Positions 33,362 through 42,039 are shown, counted from the first letter of the stretch. The stretch is DNA of 64,000 bases from an uncultured Bacteroidales bacterium (GCA_900316005.1 ONBH01000004.1:1-64000); one strand, 5' to 3'. The notes: generated by a model from the letters alone, not told the origin. Numbers and translations are program-made.

Positions 33362-34399
33362 ATGACCATTGCAATCGTAGGCGCTTCGGGCGCTGTAGGA
33401 CAGGAACTGATGCGCGTGCTCGATGAGCGCGCGTTTCCTGTAGATAAGCTTCGCCTCTTCGGTTCCGAGCGTAGCGCGGGTACGCATTATACATTCCGCG
33501 GCATGGACTGCGTGGTGGAGCGTCTGGAACATGGCGACCAATTCCGCGGCGTGGATATCGCGTTTGTATCCGCCGGCGGTTCGGTGTCAATGGCGTATGC
33601 CGAGGATATAACCCGCTACGGGGCGGTGATGATTGATAACTCATCGGCTTTCCGCATGGACGCGGATGTACCCCTGGTGGTACCCGAAGTCAATGCCGCC
33701 GATGCCTTAGTTCGCCCGCGTAACATCATCGCTAACCCCAACTGCACCACCATTCTTATGGTGCTGCCGCTCCGAGCCCTGCAGCAGCTCAGCCCCATAC
33801 GCCGCGTGCATGTATCGACCTATCAGGCTGCATCCGGCGCCGGTGCACAAGCAATGCGCGAATTAGAGGAACAGTACTGCCAAGTCATTAAGGGCGAGCA
33901 GGTGACCGTCCGTAAGTTCCCCTACCAACTGGCGTATAACCTCATTCCGCAGATTGACGTGTTCTGCGACAACGGTTATACCCGCGAGGAGATGAAGATG
34001 TACCACGAGACGCGCAAAATCATGCATTCCGACCTGTCGGTGAGTGCTATGTGCGTGCGCGTGCCGTCGCTTCGCGCCCATAGCGAGAGCGTGTGGGTAG
34101 AGACCGAACGGCCCATCAGCGTGGCTGAGGCTCGCGAGGCTTTCCGTACTGCACCCGGCTGTGCGCTGATGGATGACCCCGATTGCATCGGCAACGGTCG
34201 GACGGACGAACTGCCTTATCCCATGCCACTCTTTCTGAGCGGCAGAGATGAGGTGTTCATCGGCCGTATCCGTCAGGACCTGGCTAACCCCAATGGCCTG
34301 ACATTCTTCCTCGTTGGCGACCAGATACGCAAGGGAGCGGCTCTCAACGCCGTCCAGATAGCCGAATATTTAAATCACCAAATGGTAAATGGTAAATGA
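33362..34399 (+). CDS. asd: Aspartate-semialdehyde dehydrogenase
   Basis: 345 residues. NADPH-dependent reduction of aspartyl phosphate on the way to lysine, diaminopimelate, threonine and methionine. The Rossmann start is [14 protein letters not shown], the catalytic cysteine is Cys128 in NPNCTT, and YQAASGAG follows. The last residues and the TGA (34397-34399) lie inside a 7-bp AAATGGT array, so the C-terminus has probably been reshaped by repeats. Confidence 0.95.
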   Translation: MTIAIVGASGAVGQELMRVLDERAFPVDKLRLFGSERSAGTHYTFRGMDCVVERLEHGDQFRGVDIAFVSAGGSVSMAYAEDITRYGAVMIDNSSAFRMDADVPLVVPEVNAADALVRPRNIIANPNCTTILMVLPLRALQQLSPIRRVHVSTYQAASGAGAQAMRELEEQYCQVIKGEQVTVRKFPYQLAYNLIPQIDVFCDNGYTREEMKMYHETRKIMHSDLSVSAMCVRVPSLRAHSESVWVETERPISVAEAREAFRTAPGCALMDDPDCIGNGRTDELPYPMPLFLSGRDEVFIGRIRQDLANPNGLTFFLVGDQIRKGAALNAVQIAEYLNHQMVNGK

Positions 34400-34400
34400 C
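34380..34400 (+). repeat. Heptamer array AAATGGT at the asd stop codon
   Basis: AAATGGT twice, then AAATGAC, in register. The stop of asd is within the third unit. Confidence 0.7.
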
Positions 34401-34418
34401 CAAATGGTACCTGAAAAA

Positions 34419-35672
34419 ATGGAACATATCGAAATCATGGCGCCGGTGGGGTCGTGGGAGAGCTTATCGGCTGCTCTGCAAGCAAAAGCAGACAGTATCT
34501 ACTTCGGCGTGGAGCACCTAAACATGCGTTCACGCTCGTCGGCTAACTTCACCACCGCCGACCTGCACGAGATCGTACGTCGCTGCCGCGAACAGGGCGT
34601 CAAGACCTACCTGACGCTGAATACCGTTCTCTATCCGGAGGACCTACCCCTCATGCGCGAGATCGTGGATAACGCCCGCGAAGCCGGTCTGGATGCCATC
34701 ATCGCCTCCGATATAGCAGCCCTGCAGTATGCCCATAGCCGGGGCGTGGAGGTGCACCTGAGTACCCAACTTAATATCGCCAATACCGAGGCATTGCGTT
34801 TCTATGCGCAGTATGCCGATGTGGTGGTGCTGGCGCGTGAGCTGAACCTGGAGCAGGTGGCAGCTATCCATCGCGATATCGAGCAGCAACATATCTGCGG
34901 CCCCAAGGGCGAACCTATTCGCATCGAGATGTTCTGCCACGGCGCGCTTTGCATGGCTGTCAGCGGCAAGTGTTACCTCAGCCTTAATAACCTCAACGCA
35001 TCTGCCAACCGCGGTGCCTGCATGCAGATATGCCGGCGCGGCTACATCGTGCACGACAAGGAGTCGGAGATAGAACTGGAGGTGGACAATCAGTATATCA
35101 TGTCGCCCAAGGACCTGAAAACCATCCATTTCCTCAATAAGATGCTCGACGCCGGCGTGCGCGTGCTCAAGATTGAGGGTCGTGCACGCGGTGCAGAATA
35201 TGTCAAGACCGTGGTGGGTTGCTACAAAGAGGCTGTCGAGGCTTGGCAGCAAGGGCTCTACCGTGATGATGCGGTTATCACGCCGCGTATCGAGGACTGG
35301 AACACCCGTCTGAAGACGGTCTTCAACCGCGGTTTCTGGGACGGCTATTACCTGGGGCAACGCCTTGGTGAATGGACCCACCACTATGGCAGTCAGGCTA
35401 CGATGAAGAAAGTCTATGCCGGCCGTTGTACCAATTTCTATAAGAACCTCTCCGTGGCGGAGTTCCACCTGGAGGCACTGCCCGCTATCAACGAGGGTGA
35501 CCGCCTCTTGGTCACGGGTGAGACAACCGGTGCTCTGGAAATCCTCGCACACGATCTGCACGACGAGGCAGGCCAACCCGCCCTCACCATTCCGCAAGGC
35601 ACGCTCTTTGCCGTCCGTACGCCCGAACCCATCCGCCGAGGCGACAAGCTCTTCCTCCTCCGCGAAGCGTAA
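34419..35672 (+). CDS. U32-family protein (tRNA/rRNA hydroxylation, TrhP/RlhA-like)
   Basis: 417 residues from the ATG at 34419, which gives the usual MEHIEIMAPVGSWESL start. The U32 signature EMFCHGALCMAVSGKCYLS lies at about 170-188, with further Cys in GACMQICRR. LKIEGRARGAEYV is typical. Family members once called collagenases are now known to hydroxylate tRNA U34 (TrhP) or 23S rRNA (RlhA). Which applies here cannot be told. Confidence 0.88.
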   Translation: MEHIEIMAPVGSWESLSAALQAKADSIYFGVEHLNMRSRSSANFTTADLHEIVRRCREQGVKTYLTLNTVLYPEDLPLMREIVDNAREAGLDAIIASDIAALQYAHSRGVEVHLSTQLNIANTEALRFYAQYADVVVLARELNLEQVAAIHRDIEQQHICGPKGEPIRIEMFCHGALCMAVSGKCYLSLNNLNASANRGACMQICRRGYIVHDKESEIELEVDNQYIMSPKDLKTIHFLNKMLDAGVRVLKIEGRARGAEYVKTVVGCYKEAVEAWQQGLYRDDAVITPRIEDWNTRLKTVFNRGFWDGYYLGQRLGEWTHHYGSQATMKKVYAGRCTNFYKNLSVAEFHLEALPAINEGDRLLVTGETTGALEILAHDLHDEAGQPALTIPQGTLFAVRTPEPIRRGDKLFLLREA

Positions 35673-35711
35673 GAAGACTTTATGTTCCAACTATTGATAT
35701 TTCCGCAAAAA

Positions 35712-35740
35712 AATCCCGTAGGAGTGTTTCCTGCGGGATT
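35712..35740. terminator. Terminator between convergent genes
   Basis: A 12-bp stem AATCCCGTAGGA with TCCTGCGGGATT, preceded by an A-run and followed by a modest T-rich segment. Confidence 0.8.
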
Positions 35741-35767
35741 TGTCGTTATTTATGAGGAATATAAGCC

Positions 35768-36286
35768 TTATTGTTCCTTGCGGTTATGGCGGATAAGAAA
35801 CATAATCTGCCGCATCCAGTCCGCTTCCTTCAGCCAGCCCGAGATGGAATAGCCGTACGCTAACTGCCCTTTGTCGGTAAATAGTATCATCTTGAACGGC
35901 GTATCCGCCCTGTACATTTTTTCCAGTTCGCTGTACGGGAAATGGATGCTGTAACGATGAATGTAATTCTTTTTGCTCTTGTCAATAAAGAAGGTTTCAA
36001 TATTCCTAATCGGGAGCGTCTGTCGGCTGACAAAATGTATGGAATCTATGGCCAGGATTTCCGGATAATATACACTCATGTTCAGCGTGAGTGTGTCAAA
36101 CTGGACTCCGTATGTTACATCCAACTGTGCAGCCGGAAGTTTCTGCATGCTGGGCAACTCATACGGCTTGATAAAGAACAGCATGCCGTCGGACAACTGC
36201 TGCGTAACATATCTATCCTCTATTTTGCCGGCAAAAAGCATCAGCGCGCTTACGGTCAGGGCAAGTGTTAAAATTGTTTTTTTCAT
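35768..36286 (-). CDS. Secreted protein of unknown function
   Basis: 172 residues from the ATG at 36286. The N-terminus MKKTILTLALTVSALMLFAG is a Sec signal. The rest is mixed alpha/beta with many aromatic residues (YGVQFDTLTLNMSVYYPE) and no motif I recognise. A strong terminator lies between it and the upstream TRL-like gene, and I see no clear promoter in the 20-nt remaining, so expression may depend on read-through. Confidence 0.65.
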   Translation of the reverse strand: MKKTILTLALTVSALMLFAGKIEDRYVTQQLSDGMLFFIKPYELPSMQKLPAAQLDVTYGVQFDTLTLNMSVYYPEILAIDSIHFVSRQTLPIRNIETFFIDKSKKNYIHRYSIHFPYSELEKMYRADTPFKMILFTDKGQLAYGYSISGWLKEADWMRQIMFLIRHNRKEQ

Positions 36287-36304
36287 TGCTATAATAAAAA
36301 AACA

Positions 36305-36328
36305 GGGGCACACGAACGAATGTGCCCC
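36305..36328 (-). terminator. Terminator of the TRL-like gene
   Basis: GGGGCACA pairs with TGTGCCCC, followed on the minus strand by a T-run. Confidence 0.85.
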
Positions 36329-36338
36329 TTGGGTTTGA

Positions 36339-36650
36339 TTACTCGCCGTAAACGAAATACTCGTACTTTGTGAATAGACTCAGAACACTCAGGGTCTTGC
36401 GGTCAACGTGGCTGATTTTCGTGATGCCGCCGTTCTTGGCTGCCGCGTTGATACCACCATCACCCACAGCTACTATTCCCAGTACACTAACGCACGTGGC
36501 TGTGCCTACTTTCTGGCCTAAGGCATTGGAGGTTACTGCTACAGGCTGAATGTCACCATCATAGATAAGACCAACCATACCGAGTGAACTGCAGCTGGTC
36601 ATCGCAATGGCCATAACAGCTACACAAAGAATCATTAATACTTTTTTCAT
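36339..36650 (-). CDS. TRL-like family lipoprotein
   Basis: 103 residues. The lipoprotein signal is MKKVLMILCVAVMAIAMTSC. The mature part has the TRL-like pattern: GLIYDG, PVAVTSNALGQKVGTA, ILGIVAVGDGGINAAAKNGGITKISHVD, ending VYGE. The family is named from a tRNA-associated locus and has no established function. Upstream on the same strand lies a 570-nt structured, ORF-poor stretch with a promoter at its far end. Confidence 0.8.
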   Translation of the reverse strand: MKKVLMILCVAVMAIAMTSCSSLGMVGLIYDGDIQPVAVTSNALGQKVGTATCVSVLGIVAVGDGGINAAAKNGGITKISHVDRKTLSVLSLFTKYEYFVYGE

Positions 36651-37222
36651 TTGTTTAAATTTTTTGTTTGGTTGTCTCCCTCAACCGTAAGTATTCCTAT
36701 AGAAGCGCAGGAGAATTGTATGTCACCCGTCATTCGACAGTTACGAGAAACATTGCAATCACCCTTGCGGCGTTCGGATTGCCATCATTCTACTCTGTCC
36801 GAATCAACTGATGAAGGCATACAAACGCTTTTATGGGTTCGCGTTAACATAAAAACGCGGATTCCTTTTCTTGCTTATCCGCTTCTTGAGGTCCTAGGAA
36901 AACCTATCTTGTCGAATAAGCAATGCAGAAACCCACGCTGTGTATATAGGCACACGCGCATACCAATACAGCATACGCGGGCGTAAAAATATACACCCAT
37001 GAGCATCTACTACTGCCTTGCTTTCGAACAAGATCTCTTCTTTGAAGTTTCCTAGGTTTCAAGAAGTCGAAAACAAGCGTTAGTAAACGCCTTTAATTAT
37101 GTCCGCCAAACTTCTGACCACAGTCTTTGTTAGAGTTTATCTCACTAACGCCTTCTGTCATCAGACGTTCAACTACAAACCCATCCCTATAGCAAAATTG
37201 ACCCCGGCGTGAGTTTGTGTCT
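36651..37222 (-). ncRNA. Candidate structured RNA or very long structured leader (minus strand)
   Basis: No frame encodes more than a 22-codon ATG ORF with any sign of being real (37093-37161). The stretch begins at a well-formed promoter (37223-37255) and folds into many local helices: 37211-37218 with 37175-37182 (8 bp), GCGTT 37077-37081 with 37086-37090, CTTC/TTGAA 37037-37046 with 37058-37066, an 11-bp stem 36871-36881 with 36913-36923 enclosing AGGT/ACCT, CGCGTT 36840-36845 with 36854-36859, and TTCGGA 36773-36778 with 36798-36803. No RNase P, SRP or 6S RNA signature is visible. It ends at the TRL-like start codon, so a leader is the alternative. Confidence 0.45.
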
Positions 37223-37255
37223 GCAAAGGTACTACTTTTTTTAGAATTATGCAAA
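37223..37255 (-). promoter_or_regulatory. Promoter of the candidate structured RNA
   Basis: Minus-strand TTTG (37252-37255) and TACCTTTGC (37223-37231), gap 20 nt. Confidence 0.8.
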
Positions 37256-37333
37256 AAATTATGCGCAATTATGGGATTTTTCTGCATTTTTGCAGGCAAA
37301 ATGTTGGAAAAACAGGTCGATTGACACAAAAAA

Positions 37334-37366
37334 TTTGCATATGTGCGAACTTTGTTGTACCTTTGC
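37334..37366 (+). promoter_or_regulatory. Promoter of the 37624 gene
   Basis: TTTG 37334-37337 and TACCTTTGC 37358-37366, gap 20 nt. The following 250-nt leader is AT-rich and holds the repeat at 37511-37554. Confidence 0.8.
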
Positions 37367-37510
37367 AATCCAAAATAACGCAACTTGTTTGCAACACTTT
37401 ATATTTTTATATGTAACAGCATATTTATTTTTTTGTAGCACTTTATATATTTTATGTGCAAGTTACCACTCAAATATCATTCCCAAACACGCTCGCGAAA
37501 GCAGATATTT

Positions 37511-37554
37511 ACGACGGTCGAACGACAGTCGAACGACGGTCAAACGACAGTCAA
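37511..37554 (+). repeat. Four 11-bp tandem repeats, ACGACRGTCRA
   Basis: Four head-to-tail units alternate ACGACGGTCRA and ACGACAGTCRA without gaps, 70 nt upstream of the next start codon and inside its leader. They could be operator or RNA-binding sites. Confidence 0.75.
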
Positions 37555-37623
37555 GTACAATATATGCCCTCTCACGAACCCCTATAGATATCCCTTGTTT
37601 TACCCTAAAAAACACCTGAATTT

Positions 37624-37977
37624 ATGTCACAAGTTTTCCCATCTGCTTCCATTGATGAAATTCATGGAAAACCCTATGGTCGTTGCCGCGGCTATTTCTA
37701 TCAGTCCAAACGAACCGGCAAAACCTTCTACCGCGAACGCGTAGAGGATTACCAGCAGCATCAGTCTCCGCGTCAGAAATGGAACTCGGCCGCTTTCAAG
37801 GCTGCCAACACCCAACTCAAGCAAATCCTCAACAATCCGGAAGCAAAGGCACGCCTTCTCCGTGATTACGAATCCGCTGGACACATTGCCTCTAACGGCA
37901 AATCCTATTCCACCCTACGTGCCTGGATTTTCAACTCGCTTATTTACGATTACAAACAAGCTCATCCTTTTGAATAG
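37624..37977 (+). CDS. Basic orphan protein, unknown function
   Basis: 117 residues, no signal peptide or membrane segment. The start MSQVFPSASIDEIHGKPYGRCRGYFYQSKRTGKTFYRERVEDY is rich in Arg, Lys, Tyr and Gly and suggests a small beta fold that binds nucleic acid or is structural; the rest is helical. I recognise no family. It has its own promoter, a 250-nt leader with tandem repeats, and its own terminator, so it is an independent and probably regulated gene. Confidence 0.7.
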   Translation: MSQVFPSASIDEIHGKPYGRCRGYFYQSKRTGKTFYRERVEDYQQHQSPRQKWNSAAFKAANTQLKQILNNPEAKARLLRDYESAGHIASNGKSYSTLRAWIFNSLIYDYKQAHPFE

Positions 37978-37988
37978 GATAAAAATTA

Positions 37989-38019
37989 AATCAGGTGGCC
38001 TTTGAGGGGTCACCTGATT
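37989..38019. terminator. Terminator between the orphan gene and htrA
   Basis: AATCAGGTG pairs with CACCTGATT with further pairing inside the loop; it lies between convergent genes. Confidence 0.75.
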
Positions 38020-38046
38020 GTAGTATATACCTATTCCTTATTTTCT

Positions 38047-39555
38047 TTACTCGGCCAAATCGATGGCGAAGTAGCGGATGCGGCCTTGAGGTGTGCAGCC
38101 GGTGATGAATAGTACGCGGTCGCGTTCGGGGGCTGCAGAAGCATGGCGGACTACATCGTTCAGGTCCTCCTCCGTACGGATAGAACGGTTGTTGGCCTTC
38201 AGGATGATGAAGTCGGTGGGTATGCCGGCACTCTTCAGTTTGCCGTTTTTGAGGTTCTTAACTTGCAAGCCGTAGTTGATACCCAGTTGTGCCTTCTGCT
38301 TGTCGCTGAGTTCCTCAAACGTAGCGCCTAAGACGGATGCTTTGTCCTCGGGTGAGATGAATCCGGTACCGCCTTCGCGATTCGTCAGCGTGGCGCGGAC
38401 GGTCATCTTCTTGCCGTCGCGGAGTAGGGTTATCAACACTTGGTCGCCCGGACGGTGGCGTGCTACCTGTTCCTGCAGGTCTGTTCCGGTCTTGATGGCT
38501 GAATCGTCAATCTTGGTGATGACGTCACCTGCCTTGATGCCTGCTTTCTCGGCAGCACCGTCTTCTACGACCATCTCCACGTATGCGCCTTGCAGGGTGG
38601 TCAGTTTCTTCTCTTTCTGCAACTCTGATGTTATCTCGCGCATCTGTACGCCGAGGATGGCGCGTTGTACAGTGCCGTACTGGCGTATATCGCTGACTAC
38701 TTTCTGCACGATGCTGGTAGGCACGGCAAAGCTGTAGCCGGAATACGAACCTGTTTGCGAAGCGATGGCGGTGTTGATGCCGACCAGTTCACCGCGTGTG
38801 TTGACCAGCGCACCGCCCGAGTTGCCGGGATTGACGGCTGCATCGGTCTGGATGAACGACTCAATCTTCATGTCGGCATTGAGGATGTTGATATTACGCG
38901 CCTTGGCGGAAACGATACCCGCGGTGACAGTAGATGTCAGGTTGAAGGGGTTGCCGACCGCCAGTACCCATTCGCCCACGCGCAGAGCATCTGAGTTACC
39001 CATGAGGATAACGGGCAGACCGGTCTCGTCTATCTTCAGCAGCGCGATATCGGTGGTAGGGTCTGTTCCGACAAGGGTAGCGGTGTATTCGCGTTTGTCG
39101 TTCAGCACCACCTGTATCTGTTCGGCGTGGTCGATGACGTGGTTGTTGGTAACGATATATCCGTCCTCGGAGATGATCACGCCCGAGCCGGAAGCTTGCT
39201 GAGCCGGTGTCTCGTAGGTCTGACCCGGACGACCGAAGAAGAACTCAAAGAAGGGGTCGACCCGCTGTTGGGAGGCTTGGCTGCGGTAGGTTGTTTTGAC
39301 GTGCACCACGGCGTTGACGGATAGTTCGGCGGCATTGGTAAAGTCGGTCTCGCCTGCCTGCGGCAGCGATGCAAAACGGCTGTAGGCGGCGGGTGTGGCA
39401 ACGGAGTCGTGTCCGGCGGCGGCGAGTGTGGGTTGATAGGGGTTGGTGTAATGCACTACGGTGAGTGTGGTGGCGGCACTGACCGCTGCTACGAGCAGCA
39501 GTATGCCCAGATTCTTCAGTAGATTTTTCATAGCTTTTTCCATAAATTGATTCAT
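38047..39555 (-). CDS. HtrA/DegP-family periplasmic serine protease
   Basis: 502 residues. An N-terminal membrane anchor or signal is followed by a trypsin-like domain with the triad His (TNNHVID), Asp (TTDIALLKI) and Ser (NPGNSGGALV), then two PDZ domains (about 300-385 and 410-500). It degrades or refolds damaged envelope proteins. Starts at 39555, 39543 and 39531 are all possible. No clear TAnnTTTG box is seen upstream on the minus strand, though a TTTGC palindrome arm is present at 39628-39632. Confidence 0.92.
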   Translation of the reverse strand: MNQFMEKAMKNLLKNLGILLLVAAVSAATTLTVVHYTNPYQPTLAAAGHDSVATPAAYSRFASLPQAGETDFTNAAELSVNAVVHVKTTYRSQASQQRVDPFFEFFFGRPGQTYETPAQQASGSGVIISEDGYIVTNNHVIDHAEQIQVVLNDKREYTATLVGTDPTTDIALLKIDETGLPVILMGNSDALRVGEWVLAVGNPFNLTSTVTAGIVSAKARNINILNADMKIESFIQTDAAVNPGNSGGALVNTRGELVGINTAIASQTGSYSGYSFAVPTSIVQKVVSDIRQYGTVQRAILGVQMREITSELQKEKKLTTLQGAYVEMVVEDGAAEKAGIKAGDVITKIDDSAIKTGTDLQEQVARHRPGDQVLITLLRDGKKMTVRATLTNREGGTGFISPEDKASVLGATFEELSDKQKAQLGINYGLQVKNLKNGKLKSAGIPTDFIILKANNRSIRTEEDLNDVVRHASAAPERDRVLFITGCTPQGRIRYFAIDLAE

Positions 39556-39616
39556 TCGCTCGTATCTATTGCAAACTCCGTGCCAAAGTGAAAAAGATAA
39601 TTTTTCTTCTCATCCA

Positions 39617-39649
39617 TTTGCATATATGCAAAAAATTTTGTACTTTTGC
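39617..39649 (+). promoter_or_regulatory. Promoter of the 39658 operon
   Basis: TTTG 39617-39620 and TACTTTTGC 39641-39649, gap 20 nt. The -33 region is the perfect palindrome TTTGCATATATGCAAA. The ATG follows the box by 8 nt, so the mRNA is probably leaderless. Confidence 0.85.
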
Positions 39650-39657
39650 ACCCGATT

Positions 39658-40128
39658 ATGAAAATGAAGTATCTGTATATCCTCATTTGTGTTCTGGCGG
39701 CGGGCATTTTGTGGCCTCTGCAGGCTAAGAATAAGAAATCGGTCAAACCCGCACAGGACAAGGTCTATCTCGTCGTGAACGCGCTGACGACAACCTACGA
39801 CTATACCGCGCTTCGCGGAACGCTCACGGCCGAGTTGACCCGGAGCGGCTATACCTTGGTACGTTCGGCGCAAGAGGCTGACTGGACGGTGCAGGTCACG
39901 GGATTGGTGGGTACGACGCGTATGACCGAGTTTGGCAATGCTTCGTTCTACACCGGCGAAGTGAACACCACCATCATTATCGACCGCGGCGCATTCGCCG
40001 CGCGCCTCTATGAGACCACCCTGACCGAGCTGGGCAAGAGTCCGCTGGGATTCGATGAAGCCGTCGTTGAGGCCTACCAAGTACTGGCTCCCAAGATATG
40101 TCAAACCTTATTGCAATACCTGAAATAA
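39658..40128 (+). CDS. Secreted protein of unknown function
   Basis: 156 residues. Signal peptide MKMKYLYILICVLAAGILWPLQA. The mature part resembles small periplasmic proteins with a TolB-N/LpoB-like alpha/beta fold (LVVNALTTTYDYTALRGTLTAELTRSGYTLV, ADWTVQVTGLVGTTR), but no family is certain. Its TAA overlaps the next ATG by one base (TAATG), so the two are co-translated. Confidence 0.7.
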   Translation: MKMKYLYILICVLAAGILWPLQAKNKKSVKPAQDKVYLVVNALTTTYDYTALRGTLTAELTRSGYTLVRSAQEADWTVQVTGLVGTTRMTEFGNASFYTGEVNTTIIIDRGAFAARLYETTLTELGKSPLGFDEAVVEAYQVLAPKICQTLLQYLK

Positions 40129-41144
40129 TGAGAAAGTTCCTTCTTTTCCTCAGCCTGCTGCTGCCGCTGATGGTCATGGCGGACCGCAAGCCCAAGACTA
40201 TCGCACCCGAAGTCAAGAAAGTTGCTATTCTGGAGACTGTCGATAAGACCGGTCAGGTCTCGTATGCCCACAAACTGATGCTTCGTACCAGTCTGGCGAA
40301 AGCCATTACCGAGGCGGAAGGCTACGAGGGCTACGACCGCACGGACTTGGATGCACTCTTGGGCGAACAGACATTCCAGCGTACGGGTATGGTGACCAGC
40401 GACCAAATCAAGCGGGTGGGCGAACTGACCGGTGCGCAGTATGTGTTGGTGGCTGAGGCAGTCATGGTAGACTCGGCTACGATATTCGCTTCCGCGAAAA
40501 TCATCGATGTAGAAACGGCGCAGACCATCAAGGCCGAAACCCAACTCATGAGCGCTACGCCGCAGGATATTCAGGTAGGCTGTACTTCCTTGGCGGGCAA
40601 CCTGTTAGGTATTTCACTCAAGGCCGCTATCACGCAGGCGGCCAATACCCCTTCTGCTGCTCAAAAGCCTGCCGCTCCGGCAGCAACTACGCCTGCGGAA
40701 GCCACGCCCCAACCGGCTCCTAAACCGAAATCCAAAGCCCTTGTCACATGGGAATGGCCTGCCGATTGCTCTGTAACGGTCAATCGTTGCTACGTGGCTA
40801 ACGGTCGCCTGTATATCGATCTGCGCTTTACGAATAACGCCGGTGAGGACTTCAAATATTATATGGCATCCTCTTATATCAAGGTCTATGACTCCGACGG
40901 CGGCTGTATCGAAGGAAGCAGTTCACAGAAGAATACCATCCTTTGGGTAAAAGGCAAGCAAGTGGCGGTGGATAACAGTTACATCCCGTCCGAGGTGACG
41001 ATTCCGGTAGTGTATGCCGTCAATAACTTCACGAGTAAGTCGAATCTCATCTCACTCTGTGAGATAACCATTTCCCACGGCACCGTTTACGGTATGTACC
41101 GCAACTACAAACTGAGAATCAAGAACCTTCCCATCGAAAGATAG
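40128..41144 (+). CDS. Secreted two-domain protein with CsgG/LpoB-like N-terminal domain
   Basis: 338 residues. Signal peptide MRKFLLFLSLLLPLMVMA. Residues about 30-165 look like the CsgG/LpoB-type fold (KKVAILETVDK, YDRTDLDALLGEQTFQRTGMV, GELTGAQYVLVAEAV). A Pro/Ala/Lys linker (about 175-205) leads to a C-terminal beta-sandwich (about 210-335) of unknown family. It probably acts in the periplasm together with the preceding gene product. Transcription runs out into the composite-repeat array. Confidence 0.72.
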   Translation: MRKFLLFLSLLLPLMVMADRKPKTIAPEVKKVAILETVDKTGQVSYAHKLMLRTSLAKAITEAEGYEGYDRTDLDALLGEQTFQRTGMVTSDQIKRVGELTGAQYVLVAEAVMVDSATIFASAKIIDVETAQTIKAETQLMSATPQDIQVGCTSLAGNLLGISLKAAITQAANTPSAAQKPAAPAATTPAEATPQPAPKPKSKALVTWEWPADCSVTVNRCYVANGRLYIDLRFTNNAGEDFKYYMASSYIKVYDSDGGCIEGSSSQKNTILWVKGKQVAVDNSYIPSEVTIPVVYAVNNFTSKSNLISLCEITISHGTVYGMYRNYKLRIKNLPIER

Positions 41145-41158
41145 TCCGATATCATTAA

Positions 41159-41457
41159 TCGGGGCTCCCGGCGAAACTTGTTTCGTTGGGGAAAAGGAGG
41201 AAGGTCTAGGTCTCTTTATGCCGTTGGAGACGGCATCCGATAGACCAAGATCAGCATTCGGGGCCCCCGGCGAAACTTGTTTCGTTGGGGAAAAGGAGGA
41301 AGGTCTCTGACTTTTTATGTCGCTGTATGCGACATCTGTAGTCTGAGATCACAATTCGGGTCCCCAAAAAGCTCAGTATGAGGTTTTTGGGAAAAGGAGG
41401 AAGGTCTTGGTCTCTTTATGCCGTTGGAGACGGCATCCGATAGACCTAGACCTTCCG
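41159..41457 (+). repeat. Tandem array of three composite structured repeats
   Basis: Three units of about 98 bp start at 41159, 41258 and 41356. Each has module 1, a GGGGnCCCC or GGGTCCCC stem with an inner arm (CGAAAC/GTTTCG in the first two, GCTCA/TGAGG in the third) ending GGGAAAAGGAGGAAGGTC, and module 2, a hairpin such as ATGCCGT/ACGGCAT bracketed by GGTCT and AGACC. The third unit ends 4 nt from the tmRNA 3' end. The 315-nt gap holds no gene. Confidence 0.8.
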
Positions 41458-41460
41458 ACG

Positions 41461-41890
41461 TGGAGATAGCGGGAGTCGAACCCGCGTCCAAACAGGGAAC
41501 AAATACGCTTTCTACATGCTTATTTCGGCCTTCATTTTCGTCCGTTGGCAAGACCCGAACCACCAACCAACGGCTTATCTGCTATTGTTTCACCTCGCTG
41601 TCGCAGCGCCATTGAGGCTATCTTCGCAATTTCTGCACCGCTATAGGACACCCCATAAATCAAAGATTTCTCGGGGACCCCGTTACCCATTCAGCCGCGA
41701 AGCCGGGCTTGGAGCGATGTCTCGATTCCCCACCTTGTGGGGAAATAAGGCTAACCTACTGTACTTCGGTTAGGCAGCGAGAGCATAGTTGTTGTTGCCA
41801 GTTAAATTGTTTAGACCCGATTTACGTGCGGTGTCCGTGCACGGCATGCTTACCTACCCATCCTGCCTGCTGTCAAAACCAATTATCCCC
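41461..41890 (-). ncRNA. ssrA: Transfer-messenger RNA (tmRNA)
   Basis: Rescues stalled ribosomes. The 5' end GGGGATA (41884-41890) pairs with 3' TATCTCC (41462-41468), and discriminator A is at 41461. The T arm GCGGGTTCGACTCCCGC is perfect. The tag frame at 41770-41799 reads GNNNYALAA then TAA, inside the usual hairpin. CCA is not encoded. Length about 430 nt. Pseudoknot segments contain TTCCCCAC/GTGGGGAA and GGGGTCCCC stems. The tagged products would be degraded by ClpXP, also encoded here. Confidence 0.95.
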
Positions 41891-42008
41891 TCGCGTGAGC
41901 GTTCGGCAATCGGGTCGCAATGGTCAATACCGCTTCGCTTAATTGACAGGCGACCGATGCCTCCGCTCTTCCCCAAAACTTCTTGCAGAACTTTTCGGGG
42001 ACCCCGTG
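41890..42008 (-). repeat. Composite structured repeat inside the tmRNA leader
   Basis: Read on the minus strand it has GGGGTCCCCGAAAAG, TTTTGGGG, AGAGCGGAGG, TCGGTCGCC, a GTCAAT/ATTGAC hairpin and GCGACCCGA, matching the copy at 26965-27066 module by module. It ends exactly where the mature tmRNA begins. Confidence 0.75.
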
Positions 42009-42039
42009 GGTGTAATGACACCAGAGGTTGAAAGCGGCT

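Noticed and set aside
36651-37222. RNase P RNA, SRP RNA or 6S RNA as identity of the structured stretch.
   Set aside because: The GAGGAAAGTC and ACAGAAA blocks of RNase P, the SRP GGTG-loop and a 6S-like single long hairpin are not present.
41670-41745. TTCCCCAC/GTGGGGAA and GGGGTCCCC stems inside the tmRNA looked like inserted copies of the genomic repeats.
   Set aside because: They fall where tmRNA pseudoknot helices are expected, are flanked by the conserved CGAGACATC-type segment, and lack the repeat's flanking modules.
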